A stretch of DNA of 64,000 nucleotides from contig NZ_CP039634.1 in assembly GCF_004923295.1 (NCBI RefSeq), forward strand, positions 2,136,001-2,200,000, written 5' to 3'. The translations under genes and the position numbers were made by a program. Positions 45,577 through 58,599 of this stretch are shown here, one piece after another. This stretch comes from Azospirillum sp. TSH100 (lineage in GTDB: Bacteria; Pseudomonadota; Alphaproteobacteria; Azospirillales; Azospirillaceae). Each line of letters opens with the position of its first letter. The stretch's first letter is position 1. Under the pieces are notes generated by a model. The model had not been told where the DNA came from. It was given only the letters and a program-made list of their open reading frames with translations, and ran no database searches.

Positions 45577-48186
45577 TCAGGCCGATCTTGCGAAGGCATG
45601 GCTGAAATAGGCGTGCGCCAGGAAATTCGACACGTCCGGGAGAGACATTGCCAGCGTGTCCAGCAGTGTCCGCAGCGCCTCGCTGGAGGCCATGGCGTCG
45701 GTACGTTCCAGGCTGTTGCGCGCTGCGGCGACGATGGCCAGCGCACCGCCTGTCGGGTCCGTCCCGGTGCCGACTCCCTGGCTGGGCAGCGCCCGCATGT
45801 GGCGGTCCAGTGCGGCAAGCTGGAAGGCCAGCGCACGCGGATTTGCCTCCTCTCCCAGCAGCAGGTCGAGCACGGGGGTGCGCAGCACGCTGGTCAGATG
45901 GCGCGCGCGATAGGTCATCACGCTTTCGCCCAGCTCCAGCAGCACCGACAGGGTGGCGGCCTGCATCGGCTCTTCCTGGTGGTCGAGATCGGCGACATCG
46001 ACCCCGCGCATCAGCGCCACCATATGCAGCGACCGCTCGATCCGCCGACCGATGTCGAGGAAGCGCCAGCCGGCCCCGCGGGTCATGCTTTCCTGTTCCA
46101 GACCGGAGAAGGCGGCGAGCGTGATCATCACGTCGTCCAGCCGCAGCAACAGCGAGGCCGCGTCCATCCGGCTTTTCGGCGGCTGGGTCTGGCGATCGAT
46201 CGCCGACACCACACGCCACATGTCCATCGACAGGCGGTCGCGCACCGAATAGGCGGTGCGGTGCAGGCGCAGAACCTGGGAGCGCAGGCTGTTGGGATGG
46301 TCGGGGTCTGTAACCGCCGCATGCAACGCCTCGCGCAGGCCGCGGTTGGCGCCGCTTTCCGTCACCCGTGCCATCTCCGCCGGGATCATGCCGAGCGAGC
46401 TGAGCAGATCGAGCAGCGGGTGAAGCTGTAGACCGGCACCCGGCATGTTGCTGTCGATCAGCCGGCTTTGCGTCGCCCGCAGCAGACGCAGCACGCCCTC
46501 GGCCCGTTCGGCATACCGACCGAGCCAATAGAGCCCGTCGGCGACGCGGCTGGGCAGGTCGTTGGCGGACGGGCGGGCGCCGCTGGCGGTCGGCTCCGTC
46601 GCCAGTGCCGGGCGAGATTGGGCGGAGGTCACGTCGGCACGCCGCGGCGCCAGGATCCAGGTGTCCTTGCTGCCGCCGCCGCTCTGCATCGATACGACCA
46701 GACGGCCGGATTCGCTGGACACGCGGGTCAGGCCGCCTGGCATCACCGCATAGCCGCCGCTGGGCGTGGCGCAGAGGAAGACGCGCAGCACCAGAGGACG
46801 CGGCTGGAGCCTGCCATCCTGCCAGACCGGGGCGGTGGAAAGGGCCATCTGCTCCTGCGCCACGAAATACCAGGGGCGGCGCCTGATCCGTTCGACCAGG
46901 GCGGAGCGTTCGGCGGCCGACAGCTGGGCGCCGAAGATCGGCTCGAAGGATAGCGACGGGAAGGCCGGCTTGATCACCAGACCGTCGAGATGGTCGATGA
47001 CATAGGCGCGCTCCGCATCGTTGCCGCACCACCAGCTGGCGACGCCGGGCAGCCGCAGCTCTTCCCCCAGCAGATGGCGGCAGAGCGTCGGCAGCGACGA
47101 CTTCATCGCCATCGATTCCATCAGGCCGGAGCCCAGCGCGTTGGCCATCACCACAGTGCCGGCCCGCACCGCCTCGATCAGCCCGGCGACGCCGAGCGAA
47201 CTGTCAGCGCGCATTTCCAGCGGGTCGGCGAAATCGGCATCAAGACGGCGCAGGATGACGTCCACCTGCTCCAGCCCCGACAGGGTCTTCAGATAGACCG
47301 TCCGGTCACGCACCGTCAGGTCCGCCCCCTCCACCAGGGTCAGGCCGAGATAGCGGGCGAGATAGACGTGCTCGAAATAGGTCTCGTTGTAGGGGCCAGG
47401 GGTCAGCAGCACGACGCGTGGCAATCGGCCAACCGCGCTGCTGCGCGGCGCAATGGACAGCAGCGTTTCCTTGAAGGTGTCGAAGAAGCCGGTCAGCCGC
47501 TCCACTTGGCATTGGCGGAAGCTGTCCGGCAGCACCTTTGCGATGACCGCGCGGTTTTCCAGCGCATAGCCGCTGCCGCTGGGGGCCTGGGTGCGGTCGG
47601 ACAGCACCCACCAGCGCCCGTCGGGCGCCCGGGCGAGGTCCACGGCATAGAAATGCAGGTGAACGTCGTTCGGCACCCGGATGCCATGCACTGCACGGCG
47701 GAATCCCGGGTCGGCATGGATCACCGCCGGCGGCAGCCGGCCATAGCGGGTCAGGGTCTGCGGCCCATAGATGTCGGTCAGTATGGCGTTCAGCAGCGAG
47801 GCCCGCTGGATCAGCCCCGATTCAATCGCCTTCCATTCATGCGCCGGCAACAAAAGCGGCATCATGTCGAGCGGCCAGGGCCGCTCCATCCCGTTGGGGT
47901 CGCCGTAGATGTTGTAGGTGACGCCGTTCTGGTGCAGCAGCCGGCGTGCTTCTTCCCAGCGCTGCGCCATCTGTTCGGCGTCCAGCGGGCCCAGCGTGCT
48001 CATGAAGGTCTGCCAGTGCGGCCGTAGCCGGCCCTGACCGTTCACCATCTCGTCATAGACCTGACCGGAGCCATAGCCGATGGCGTCGGCCTCGCCGAAC
48101 AGCGATCCCTGGGTGAAGGGGACCGGCGGCATCCCGGACGGGACCACGGATGCCGGCGCGCGGAATGGCTGATCGGGCTGGGACAA
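45577..48186 (-). CDS. circularly permuted ATP-grasp / alpha-E fusion protein
   Basis: This 869-residue protein joins two units often encoded separately. Residues about 70-480 are a circularly permuted type-2 ATP-grasp ligase-like domain (VLPDSFRQCQVERLTGFFDT, VVLLTPGPYNETYFEHVYLA, VRAGTVVMANALGSGLMES). Residues about 530-860 are an alpha-E domain (DLPSRVADGLYWLGRYAERA, then RGLREALHAAVTDPDHPNSL and the helical bundle). The ATP-grasp half would form peptide-like bonds. Together with the two transglutaminase genes this is a recognised but biochemically uncharacterised peptide-modification neighbourhood. Start MSQPDQPFRAP; the first 70 residues are disordered. Confidence 0.92.
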   Translation of the reverse strand: MSQPDQPFRAPASVVPSGMPPVPFTQGSLFGEADAIGYGSGQVYDEMVNGQGRLRPHWQTFMSTLGPLDAEQMAQRWEEARRLLHQNGVTYNIYGDPNGMERPWPLDMMPLLLPAHEWKAIESGLIQRASLLNAILTDIYGPQTLTRYGRLPPAVIHADPGFRRAVHGIRVPNDVHLHFYAVDLARAPDGRWWVLSDRTQAPSGSGYALENRAVIAKVLPDSFRQCQVERLTGFFDTFKETLLSIAPRSSAVGRLPRVVLLTPGPYNETYFEHVYLARYLGLTLVEGADLTVRDRTVYLKTLSGLEQVDVILRRLDADFADPLEMRADSSLGVAGLIEAVRAGTVVMANALGSGLMESMAMKSSLPTLCRHLLGEELRLPGVASWWCGNDAERAYVIDHLDGLVIKPAFPSLSFEPIFGAQLSAAERSALVERIRRRPWYFVAQEQMALSTAPVWQDGRLQPRPLVLRVFLCATPSGGYAVMPGGLTRVSSESGRLVVSMQSGGGSKDTWILAPRRADVTSAQSRPALATEPTASGARPSANDLPSRVADGLYWLGRYAERAEGVLRLLRATQSRLIDSNMPGAGLQLHPLLDLLSSLGMIPAEMARVTESGANRGLREALHAAVTDPDHPNSLRSQVLRLHRTAYSVRDRLSMDMWRVVSAIDRQTQPPKSRMDAASLLLRLDDVMITLAAFSGLEQESMTRGAGWRFLDIGRRIERSLHMVALMRGVDVADLDHQEEPMQAATLSVLLELGESVMTYRARHLTSVLRTPVLDLLLGEEANPRALAFQLAALDRHMRALPSQGVGTGTDPTGGALAIVAAARNSLERTDAMASSEALRTLLDTLAMSLPDVSNFLAHAYFSHAFARSA

Positions 48187-48342
48187 GGTCGGACTGGTGC
48201 GTATTGCCTATGAACGAAGCAACAGTCTGAACGTCCCCGCCCGGCGATGCAAGGCCGCCGGCCGCATGATCCATCCGAAAGAGGAAAGATTCCGTGGCGA
48301 TCCAGTCCCGGATGGGCCGATCGCAGGCCAATGTCCGGAATG

Positions 48343-48379
48343 AAAAAACCGGAGCGCCGCGTAAAGCGACGCTCCGGCT
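48343..48379 (-). terminator. terminator after the transglutaminase/DUF2126 gene
   Basis: On the minus strand CCGGAGCG and CGCTCCGG pair, followed by TTTTTT. It separates the large gene from the ATP-grasp/alpha-E operon. Confidence 0.85.
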
Positions 48380-48424
48380 TGCCGGATGTTGCGAAGCGAT
48401 CGGATGCCGTCCCGGAGTCCGCGC

Positions 48425-51778
<3,354 letters not shown>

Positions 51779-52015
51779 GGAAAACCCCGCCTCATGCCTG
51801 TTCGAGGATGTTCGCGCCCCGGTTTGCTCCAAGGTCGCCGGTGCAACGGTAACACCGATAAATCCGCCCCGACAGGGTGGCCCGCCGCCGATCCTACCGC
51901 AGTTGCGAAAAAGTCACGAAGTTGCCTTTGACGCGCGCTGCGGCTTTCTTCCGTTCGCGTTACCCTTTATATCCTAAGCGAACAGGGTATCGCTGCGACG
52001 GGAATTCGCGTCTGG

Positions 52016-52942
52016 ATGGTGTCTGTGGCGGCTTTTTCACCAATGGGCGGCAACCACGGTTCTGGTGGAATGGGCGAGGCCGGCCGTGGCGTCGTCACCG
52101 GGAAGTATTTCAATTTCAAGCCGATGCCGCCCCCGGCCGATATCCTGGGCAACCCGCTGGTCGTTCCCAACCTGCCGACGCACAAGCTGCCGAAGGAGAC
52201 GTTCGGCAGCCGGGTGAAGCGGTTTCTTGCCCGGATGAACCTGGGCAGCCAGTCGGCCGAAACCCGGATGCGCTGGAAGCTGCACGACATGATCCAGGCG
52301 ACCATGGCGTCGCTGTCGCCGGCGGTCACGCTGGTGGCGGAAAAGCGGGCGCCGGCGAAGAGCAGGAAGCTGTCGGTTCCGGTCGTCATCGTGCGCCATC
52401 CCTATCATCTGCGTCACGTGTTCGAGATGCTGCCGACCATCCCCGACGCTCTGGCGGCGGAACGGCGCTTTCTCGAACTGCTGATGACCCGCGCCTTGAA
52501 GCGTTATGGCGAGCAGATGACGCTGATCAAAGGCAGCGCCTTTTCCTTCGAGCATGAGGCGCGTGAGTATTTTTTTGCCGGCTTCCGTCTGGAAAAGCAG
52601 ATCAAAAAGGTCAATAGTCCCGACGAACGATTCGCGGCCTTGCAGGCGATCCACACCAGTTATTTCCACGGCCGCAATTATTATTATTTCGCATTGCTGA
52701 GGCGTGAGAAGCTGGCGCCTGATAACAAGCTGTTCATGCTCTATGCCCGTGCGGTCTATTTCATGGCGCGCATCGATTGGAACGGCGAGCTGCTGGACAA
52801 GCCGAACCCGCGCATGCTGCCGAGGCGCGACGACATGATGTTTTTCGTGGAACGTGACAAGTCGGTCGTGACGCGCTATCGCACCGACCAGGATTTCCAG
52901 CGTCAGGTCAAGTCGGTGCTGGAGGCTTTCCCCGCTTCGTGA
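52016..52942 (+). CDS. conserved hypothetical protein
   Basis: This 308-residue soluble protein has no signal peptide or membrane helix. It is basic and helical, with KLPKETFGSRVKRFLARMNL, FEHEAREYFFAGFRLEKQIK and RIDWNGELLDKPNPRMLPRR as prominent parts. I do not recognise a family. It diverges from the large transglutaminase/DUF2126 gene with a 237-base gap and could be linked to that system or to none. Start is uncertain: ATG 52016 or 52043. Confidence 0.7.
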   Translation: MVSVAAFSPMGGNHGSGGMGEAGRGVVTGKYFNFKPMPPPADILGNPLVVPNLPTHKLPKETFGSRVKRFLARMNLGSQSAETRMRWKLHDMIQATMASLSPAVTLVAEKRAPAKSRKLSVPVVIVRHPYHLRHVFEMLPTIPDALAAERRFLELLMTRALKRYGEQMTLIKGSAFSFEHEAREYFFAGFRLEKQIKKVNSPDERFAALQAIHTSYFHGRNYYYFALLRREKLAPDNKLFMLYARAVYFMARIDWNGELLDKPNPRMLPRRDDMMFFVERDKSVVTRYRTDQDFQRQVKSVLEAFPAS

Positions 52943-52973
52943 TGTTCCGTTTCCTCTTCCAAGGTTTCCTGCG

Positions 52974-53843
52974 ATGCGCCCCCTGTCCCTGGTTGGTGGT
53001 CTTCTGGCCGCCGGCTCCCTGCTCGCGGTGCTGACTGCGGTTCCGGCCCTCTCGGCTCCGGCGGACACTCCTTCGCCCGAGGCGGCAGCTCCGGAGGTGG
53101 CTCCGACAGCACTCGGCTGCGATTCGGCGGAGACGCCGGTGGCGCAGCTGATATGCCGCGATCCGAAGCTGGCGGCGGCCGGCGAGGCCATGGACGCGGC
53201 GCTGGCCGCGCTCGGTGAGACCACCAATGATACCGGGCGCGCGGCGATCGAGGACACCCAGACGGTCTGGCGAGCGCGGCGGGACGAGGCCTGTCCGGTC
53301 AGCGCGGCCGACCTGGCCGATGCCAAGATGACGAAGACGCGCGGCGACTGCCTGCTGCGCGTCATCCGCCAGCGCACGATGGCGCTGGAGACGGAACGCA
53401 ATCTGCGCTCCCATCCGGTCGCCGATCTGCCGCTGTCGGTCACCGGCGCCGCCGCCCGTCGTTTTGACGCGCCGGAATCGCAGCCGGCTCCCTTCAACCG
53501 CAAAGTGGCACTGTCGACTCTGGTCGGCCGCTGGGCCAAGGCCGACCCGGCCGATCGCGCGGCCATCGACGACTGCCGCAGTTCCTACCTGGAAATAGGG
53601 ACCGACCGTGCCCTGCACGCCGTGGATTCGCGGCTGCCGCTGTTCCCGCTGAACGGTACGCTGGCGGGCGATGGCGACCCGGTGCAGGGGATTCCCCTGT
53701 TGCCAGCCGGCCCGGCGGAGGGGGCACCGGCCCCCCTGGCGACTCTGCGGCTTCTGCCCGCCGATTCGCCACGTCTCGACCGGCTGATCCTGCGCATGGA
53801 GCCGCCGGCGACTTTCGCCGCCGAACTGGTGCGTTGCCGCTAA
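52974..53843 (+). CDS. LprI-like (DUF1311) exported protein
   Basis: This 289-residue protein has a signal peptide (LVGGLLAAGSLLAVLTAVPALSA, in parts) and a Cys-containing LprI/DUF1311-type segment: GCDSAETPVAQLICRDPKLA, MDAALAAL, TQTVWRARRDEACP and GDCLLRVIRQRTMALE. Four cysteines could pair. The family includes lysozyme inhibitors and unknown envelope proteins. A C-terminal region of about 130 residues has no match I recognise. It follows the unknown gene by 31 bases, so it is probably in the same operon. Its stop overlaps the epimerase stop. Confidence 0.8.
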   Translation: MRPLSLVGGLLAAGSLLAVLTAVPALSAPADTPSPEAAAPEVAPTALGCDSAETPVAQLICRDPKLAAAGEAMDAALAALGETTNDTGRAAIEDTQTVWRARRDEACPVSAADLADAKMTKTRGDCLLRVIRQRTMALETERNLRSHPVADLPLSVTGAAARRFDAPESQPAPFNRKVALSTLVGRWAKADPADRAAIDDCRSSYLEIGTDRALHAVDSRLPLFPLNGTLAGDGDPVQGIPLLPAGPAEGAPAPLATLRLLPADSPRLDRLILRMEPPATFAAELVRCR

Positions 53844-54736
53844 AGCCGCGACAGCAGGAAACGGATGGTCACCGACAGCCGTTCGCCGGGGGGGAGGGCA
53901 ATGACGCCGGCGCCAGGCTGCTGCGGACGATTCAGCGCGTCGGTCATATGGGTGACCGGTTCCAGGCACAGATAGGGTTCGCCCGGCGGGGCATAGACGA
54001 TCAGGTGACCGACCGGCCCATCTGCGAGCATCGTCAGGCGCAGCCGCTCCTGCGGTCTGTCCACCGTTGCCGAACCGTTCCAGCCGGTGAAGCCATTGTC
54101 CAGCGCAACATGGTCCATCATCACGCCATGGCGGAAATCCCAGGCCGCCGGTAGCGGCCGGTTCCGGGATGGCAGGATGGTCTCGTCATTCTCCCACATC
54201 GTCTGGACGTCGGCGGTCACGCGTGTGCCCGGCGTCCGGACGAAATAGGGGTGCAGCCCCAGCCCGGCCGGCATGTCGCTGTCGGATTCGTTGACGAGGT
54301 CGAGCCTGACGGTCAACCCCTCGCCGTCCAGTGCGACGGTCTGGGTCGCTCGGTAGTTCCAGGGCCAGTCATCCGCCCGGTGGCGGAAGTCCATGTGCAG
54401 CGCGTCATCGGTGGCGGCCTCCACCGTCCAAGGGGTGGACCAGCCATGGCCGTGGATGCGGTGCGGCGATCCGGGGTCCGTGGCCAACACCACCTCCCGC
54501 CCCTGGAAGACGAACCGGCCGCCGCCGATGCGGTTGGAGAAGGGTACCAGCGGGAAGCAGGCCATGTCCGGAGCGAAGCTGCCCGCCAGCGCACGGTCGG
54601 ACGCCCGCCGGAACAACTCCACCGGTCCATCGGGGGTCGACAGGCTCCAACTCGCCAGCGAGCCGCCGCAGTGCGGGGCCGCGGTGAGCCTCATCGGCCC
54701 GTGCCGCAACGCGATGATGGTGCCGTTCCGGATCAT
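53840..54736 (-). CDS. aldose 1-epimerase family protein
   Basis: This 298-residue protein has the galactose mutarotase fold: LVPFSNRIGGGRFVFQGREV, GSPHRIHGHGWSTPWTV with the HGHGW catalytic histidine, LGLHPYFVRTPGTRV with the second histidine, and LCLEPVTHMTDALNRP with the catalytic glutamate. It interconverts sugar anomers; the exact sugar is unknown. It converges with the LprI-like gene so that both stop codons share bases 53841-53842. Confidence 0.92.
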   Translation of the reverse strand: MIRNGTIIALRHGPMRLTAAPHCGGSLASWSLSTPDGPVELFRRASDRALAGSFAPDMACFPLVPFSNRIGGGRFVFQGREVVLATDPGSPHRIHGHGWSTPWTVEAATDDALHMDFRHRADDWPWNYRATQTVALDGEGLTVRLDLVNESDSDMPAGLGLHPYFVRTPGTRVTADVQTMWENDETILPSRNRPLPAAWDFRHGVMMDHVALDNGFTGWNGSATVDRPQERLRLTMLADGPVGHLIVYAPPGEPYLCLEPVTHMTDALNRPQQPGAGVIALPPGERLSVTIRFLLSRL

Positions 54737-55030
54737 GCGTTTCTCCCATCGTCAGCGCCCCGATTCTTATCGCACATGCGAAGACGGAAGGGAACGGCCG
54801 CAGCCCCTGATGGCCGGGATGGCAGGCGGATGGCGCAACCTCGACACAACTCATATGCTTTTGATGAAAAATGTGGATATCGTACACCCGTCATTTACCC
54901 TCGTTGCGCAATTATGCTCCACCGGCGGTACGCTCCGGCGATATGCCATGGCCGGTGAGGCATCCCGCTTCGATCGACAACGCAGGCGGGGCACCGTTGT
55001 TGCAGCACGGCTGCACCATCCGCCAACCCG

Positions 55031-57724
55031 ATGGAAAGGCCCGGAGTGTCCAGTCCCCAGCTCAGCCGCGCGACGCCGACGCCCCAGGTGGCCATGAGTA
55101 CGCTTGACGAGGCGGAGCTGTGCGGCGCGTTGCCGGATTATCACGCGCTGCCGGCGCGTCTGGTGATCGGGGCGGTGATGCGATCGTTTCTGGACCCGCT
55201 GATCCTGACCCCGACTGAACTGATCCACCTCGCCAAGCCGCTGAAGTCGTGTTTGGAACAGGGCTCCCTCGTCGAGGCGGCCATCACCAGGATCGCGACG
55301 ATCCAGGCGCGAGCGCCTGGGCAGGACCTTCAGGTGCGGCGTCGCGCCATCCGTGCGGCAGTGGACGAAAGCTGGGCCAAGGCGCGGGTCGCGCAGGCCG
55401 CCTTCGCCGCCATGCCGCGTGGCCGCACGCCGGTGGACTGGCTGTTGTCCCAGGGAGCCAAGACCCCGACCGGTGATGCGGATTACGATCTCCGTGTCGC
55501 CATCGGCCTGGAGCTGGTTGAGATCAAGAGTTGGAACGGCAAGCTCGACCGGCTGCTGGAGCTGTATCAATGGGACAAGGACGAACGGCTGGCGTCGGCC
55601 GTCGATGGGGTGATCGGCGATATCCTGGCCTCCACCGCCGCGGGGGCGGAGCTGTTCGGGGCCAATCTGCTCCCTGGGACTCTTCTGTCCAACCTGTGCG
55701 ACCTCCTGTTCGGCCGCATCGGCATGGAGGCGATCGGGCCGAACCGCGTCGGTGTGCTGAACGCCCTGTTCCGCCAGAGCAAGCTGCCGCAGGCAAAGGC
55801 CGCGGTGCTCGATCGCATCCGCCGCCAGTTGAAGGCGCCCCAGCCGCTGGGGCGCGGCGCCTTCGATCAGGAAGCGGAGATGCTGAAGACCCTGGTCGGC
55901 CATCTGCTGACCCGCGACGGTCTGGTCGGCGGCGCGGCGATGGCCGATGCCCTGACCGTTCGCTATTCGCGCCGGCTGGAGCAGGGTGGGGCCAGTGCCT
56001 ATCGCCGGTCGATCGTCGGGCTCGGCGAAGGGCAGTCGGACCTGATCTGCCGTATCCATTACCTGATCCGGGTGGCGGCGGTGCCCGCGGCGGAGCGCCA
56101 TGCCGACGAGATTCTCGCCTCTCTGGAGGCGGCCGTCTGCAACGAGCTGCTGATCGAGAACATGCTGGTCCAGACGCCGGACACGGCTCTGCTGGAGCGC
56201 GACTTCGCCCGCGCACTGGCGGGCATCCGTTCCGCGCCGCTGCCGGCAGGCGTTTGCGAGCGGATCGCGGCGAAAGCCGAACGGTCGGTGGACGACTATG
56301 TGAAGACCGGCCAGCTTGCCGTCCGCCTGCGGCAGGTGGAGCCAGTCCTGCGTCGTCGCACGATCCGGCTGGCCGAGGTCGCCTGCTCCGGCCTGATCCG
56401 CGAGGACGGCGCCCTTCCGCTGATGCGTCAGCATATCCTGGAGATCGTCCGCCAGCCCCAGTTCCAGGCCGAGCTTGCCCAGCCTGAAAGCGAGGTGGCG
56501 CAGGCGGAGGTCCGCCGGCTGCTGGAACTGCTCGACCGGCTGCGCCAGATGGCCACTGCCCCCGCGCCCCCGCCGGTTCTCCCCCCTGTTCCGCCGGCAG
56601 CGATGCAGCCGACCGTCGAGGTGGCCTCGCTTCAACTGCGGGGCACTCCGCCCCAGGCGATTCCAGGCAAGGGCAATCGGGGTGCGGAGACAATCCTGCA
56701 CCCGGTCAGCCGTCAGTTGGCCGGAGCGGCGGGATCGAAACCGGTATCCGGTGTCACGGCCGGTCTTTGCCCGAGCTGCTATGCCACTCATGAGGGCGCC
56801 GGCCCCTGCGCCGCCTGTGGCTTCCCCGCGAAGTCCGACAACCGGCCGGGCGTGCATCTGGTGCCCGGAACGCTGCTGCATGGGCGCTATCGCACCGGGC
56901 GGGTGCTTGGTCAGGGCGGGTTCGGCGCCACCTATCTGGGCTGGGATGACCGGCTGCGGGTGAAGGTGGCGATCAAGGAGTATTACCCCGCCAATCTGAT
57001 CGCCCGGATTCCCAACGCCGCCGCCGTCTCCCCCTTCTCCGACGAGCACGCTGAGACCTTCGCCGCCGGGCTGGAGAAATTCCTGGAGGAGGCGCGGACG
57101 CTGGCCCGCCTGCGTGACGTGCGCGAGATCGTCGGCGTTCAGGACTTTTTCGAGGAGAACGGCACCGCCTATCTGGTCATGGAGCTGCTGGAGGGCCGCA
57201 CCATGAAGAAATACCTGACCGACTGCGGCGGGCGGATCGACGTGAAGCGGACCCTGTCGGTGGTGATGCCGATCGCCAAGGCGCTGCAGGTCATCCACGA
57301 CCAGGGACTGATCCATCGCGACATCAGCCCGGACAACATCTTTCTGACGAATGCCGGTGACCGCAAGCTGCTGGATTTCGGCGCCGCGCGGCAGACAGCC
57401 CGGCCAGGTGCCGGCCTGACCGTGATTCTGAAGCCGGGCTACGCCCCGCCGGAGCAGTATTCCAATGAAGGACGGCAAGGGCCATGGTCCGACGTATATG
57501 CGCTCTGCGCCACCATCTATCTGGCGTTGACCGGCCGTACCCCGCCCGACGCCACCGCCCGTTTCATGAACGACAAGGTGCCGAAACCTTCGGAACTGGG
57601 CGTTGCTTTGTCTCCCGGGTTCGAGAGGGTGCTGCTGTCGGGGCTCGCCATGCGCTGGCAGGACCGGCCGCAATCGATGAAGGACCTGCTGCGGGCGATG
57701 ACCAACGCCCTCTCCGTCGGCTGA
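55031..57724 (+). CDS. Ser/Thr protein kinase with zinc ribbon and long helical N-terminus
   Basis: This 897-residue protein has three parts. Residues about 30-530 are an all-helical region without a known match. A zinc ribbon (CPSC ... CAAC, near residues 579-595) follows a Pro-rich linker. A eukaryotic-like kinase domain occupies about 612-890, with LGQGGFGATYLGWD (P-loop), VAIKEYYP (lysine), HRDISPDNIFLTN (catalytic loop near 761), LDFGAARQT and KPGYAPPEQY. All catalytic residues are present, so it should be active. It lacks the membrane helix and PASTA repeats of PknB. Start ATG 55031 has no clear Shine-Dalgarno; GTG 55046 or ATG 55094 are alternatives. Confidence 0.92.
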   Translation: MERPGVSSPQLSRATPTPQVAMSTLDEAELCGALPDYHALPARLVIGAVMRSFLDPLILTPTELIHLAKPLKSCLEQGSLVEAAITRIATIQARAPGQDLQVRRRAIRAAVDESWAKARVAQAAFAAMPRGRTPVDWLLSQGAKTPTGDADYDLRVAIGLELVEIKSWNGKLDRLLELYQWDKDERLASAVDGVIGDILASTAAGAELFGANLLPGTLLSNLCDLLFGRIGMEAIGPNRVGVLNALFRQSKLPQAKAAVLDRIRRQLKAPQPLGRGAFDQEAEMLKTLVGHLLTRDGLVGGAAMADALTVRYSRRLEQGGASAYRRSIVGLGEGQSDLICRIHYLIRVAAVPAAERHADEILASLEAAVCNELLIENMLVQTPDTALLERDFARALAGIRSAPLPAGVCERIAAKAERSVDDYVKTGQLAVRLRQVEPVLRRRTIRLAEVACSGLIREDGALPLMRQHILEIVRQPQFQAELAQPESEVAQAEVRRLLELLDRLRQMATAPAPPPVLPPVPPAAMQPTVEVASLQLRGTPPQAIPGKGNRGAETILHPVSRQLAGAAGSKPVSGVTAGLCPSCYATHEGAGPCAACGFPAKSDNRPGVHLVPGTLLHGRYRTGRVLGQGGFGATYLGWDDRLRVKVAIKEYYPANLIARIPNAAAVSPFSDEHAETFAAGLEKFLEEARTLARLRDVREIVGVQDFFEENGTAYLVMELLEGRTMKKYLTDCGGRIDVKRTLSVVMPIAKALQVIHDQGLIHRDISPDNIFLTNAGDRKLLDFGAARQTARPGAGLTVILKPGYAPPEQYSNEGRQGPWSDVYALCATIYLALTGRTPPDATARFMNDKVPKPSELGVALSPGFERVLLSGLAMRWQDRPQSMKDLLRAMTNALSVG

Positions 57725-57762
57725 CAGCAAATGCGAAGACCGCCTGTAGACCGTCTGGGCAT

Positions 57763-57794
57763 GAAAAAAGGGACCGGCGAACCGGTCCCCCTTT
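57763..57794. terminator. bidirectional terminator between kinase and cyclophilin genes
   Basis: GGGACCGG-CGAA-CCGGTCCC has an A run on the left and CCTTTC on the right. It serves the two convergent genes. Confidence 0.9.
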
Positions 57795-57817
57795 CCTGAT
57801 CGGCTGATGCGGCGACG

Positions 57818-58387
57818 TTACTTCACGTCGGCAGCGACCTGCATCTTGATGATCTTGTCCGGGTTCGAGACCTGACCGTTGCGGGCCTGATCGCCCTTCT
57901 TGATCATGTCGACGAACTCCATGCCTTCGACCACTCGGCCCCAGACGGTGTACTGACGGTCCAGGAACTGGGACGGGGCGAAGCAGATGAAGAACTGGCT
58001 GTCGGCGCTGTTCGGATCCTGCGCGCGGGCCATCGACAGGGTGCCGCGGATGTGCGGGGCGCTGGAGAACTCGGCCTTCAGCTTCTGGCCGGAACCGCCC
58101 ATGCCGGTGCCGGTCGGGTCGCCGGTCTGGGCCATGAAGCCGTCGATGACGCGGTGGAAGACGACGCCGTTGTAGAAGCCCTGGCGGGTCAGTTCCTTGA
58201 TGCGGGCGACGTGGTTCGGCGCCAGGTCGGGCCGCAGTTCGATCACCACGCGACCGTCCTTCAGGTCGAGGTAAATGGTGTTTTCCGGATCCAAGGCCTT
58301 CGCCTCCCCTTGAGAAACTGTAAAGAACGAGACAGTGAAGATTGTGGCGAAAAGCGCCGCCAGCAATGCGCGGGTCCACCGCTTCAT
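57818..58387 (-). CDS. ppiB: periplasmic peptidyl-prolyl cis-trans isomerase (cyclophilin)
   Basis: This 189-residue exported enzyme speeds proline isomerisation. A signal peptide (ALLAALFATIFTVSFFTVS, cut near EAKA) precedes the cyclophilin fold: GVVFHRVIDGFMAQTGDPTG, the active-site HRVIxxFMxQ, and FFICFAPSQFLDRQYTVWGR. It is exported by its signal, so PpiA-like in location, though the sequence is closest to bacterial B-type cyclophilins. The start ATG 58387 is at the signal peptide; the open frame extends further but with no signal. Confidence 0.94.
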   Translation of the reverse strand: MKRWTRALLAALFATIFTVSFFTVSQGEAKALDPENTIYLDLKDGRVVIELRPDLAPNHVARIKELTRQGFYNGVVFHRVIDGFMAQTGDPTGTGMGGSGQKLKAEFSSAPHIRGTLSMARAQDPNSADSQFFICFAPSQFLDRQYTVWGRVVEGMEFVDMIKKGDQARNGQVSNPDKIIKMQVAADVK

Positions 58388-58599
58388 GCGAAACACTCCG
58401 ATGAGCCGAAATCCGCGCACCGGACCATAGGGGAAAACTGCGGGAATGCAAAGCCGTGCCGGCGGGGAGGCCGGTCGGCCGGCACATCCGTGGGAGGATC
58501 CGCCAAAAGTCACGGATGACAACCGCTTGTCCGGGTGTTCATCCGGGCATGGACGTGGCATGCCGGTCCTGACGGACATGCGGGAAGGGAAGTCGGGCT

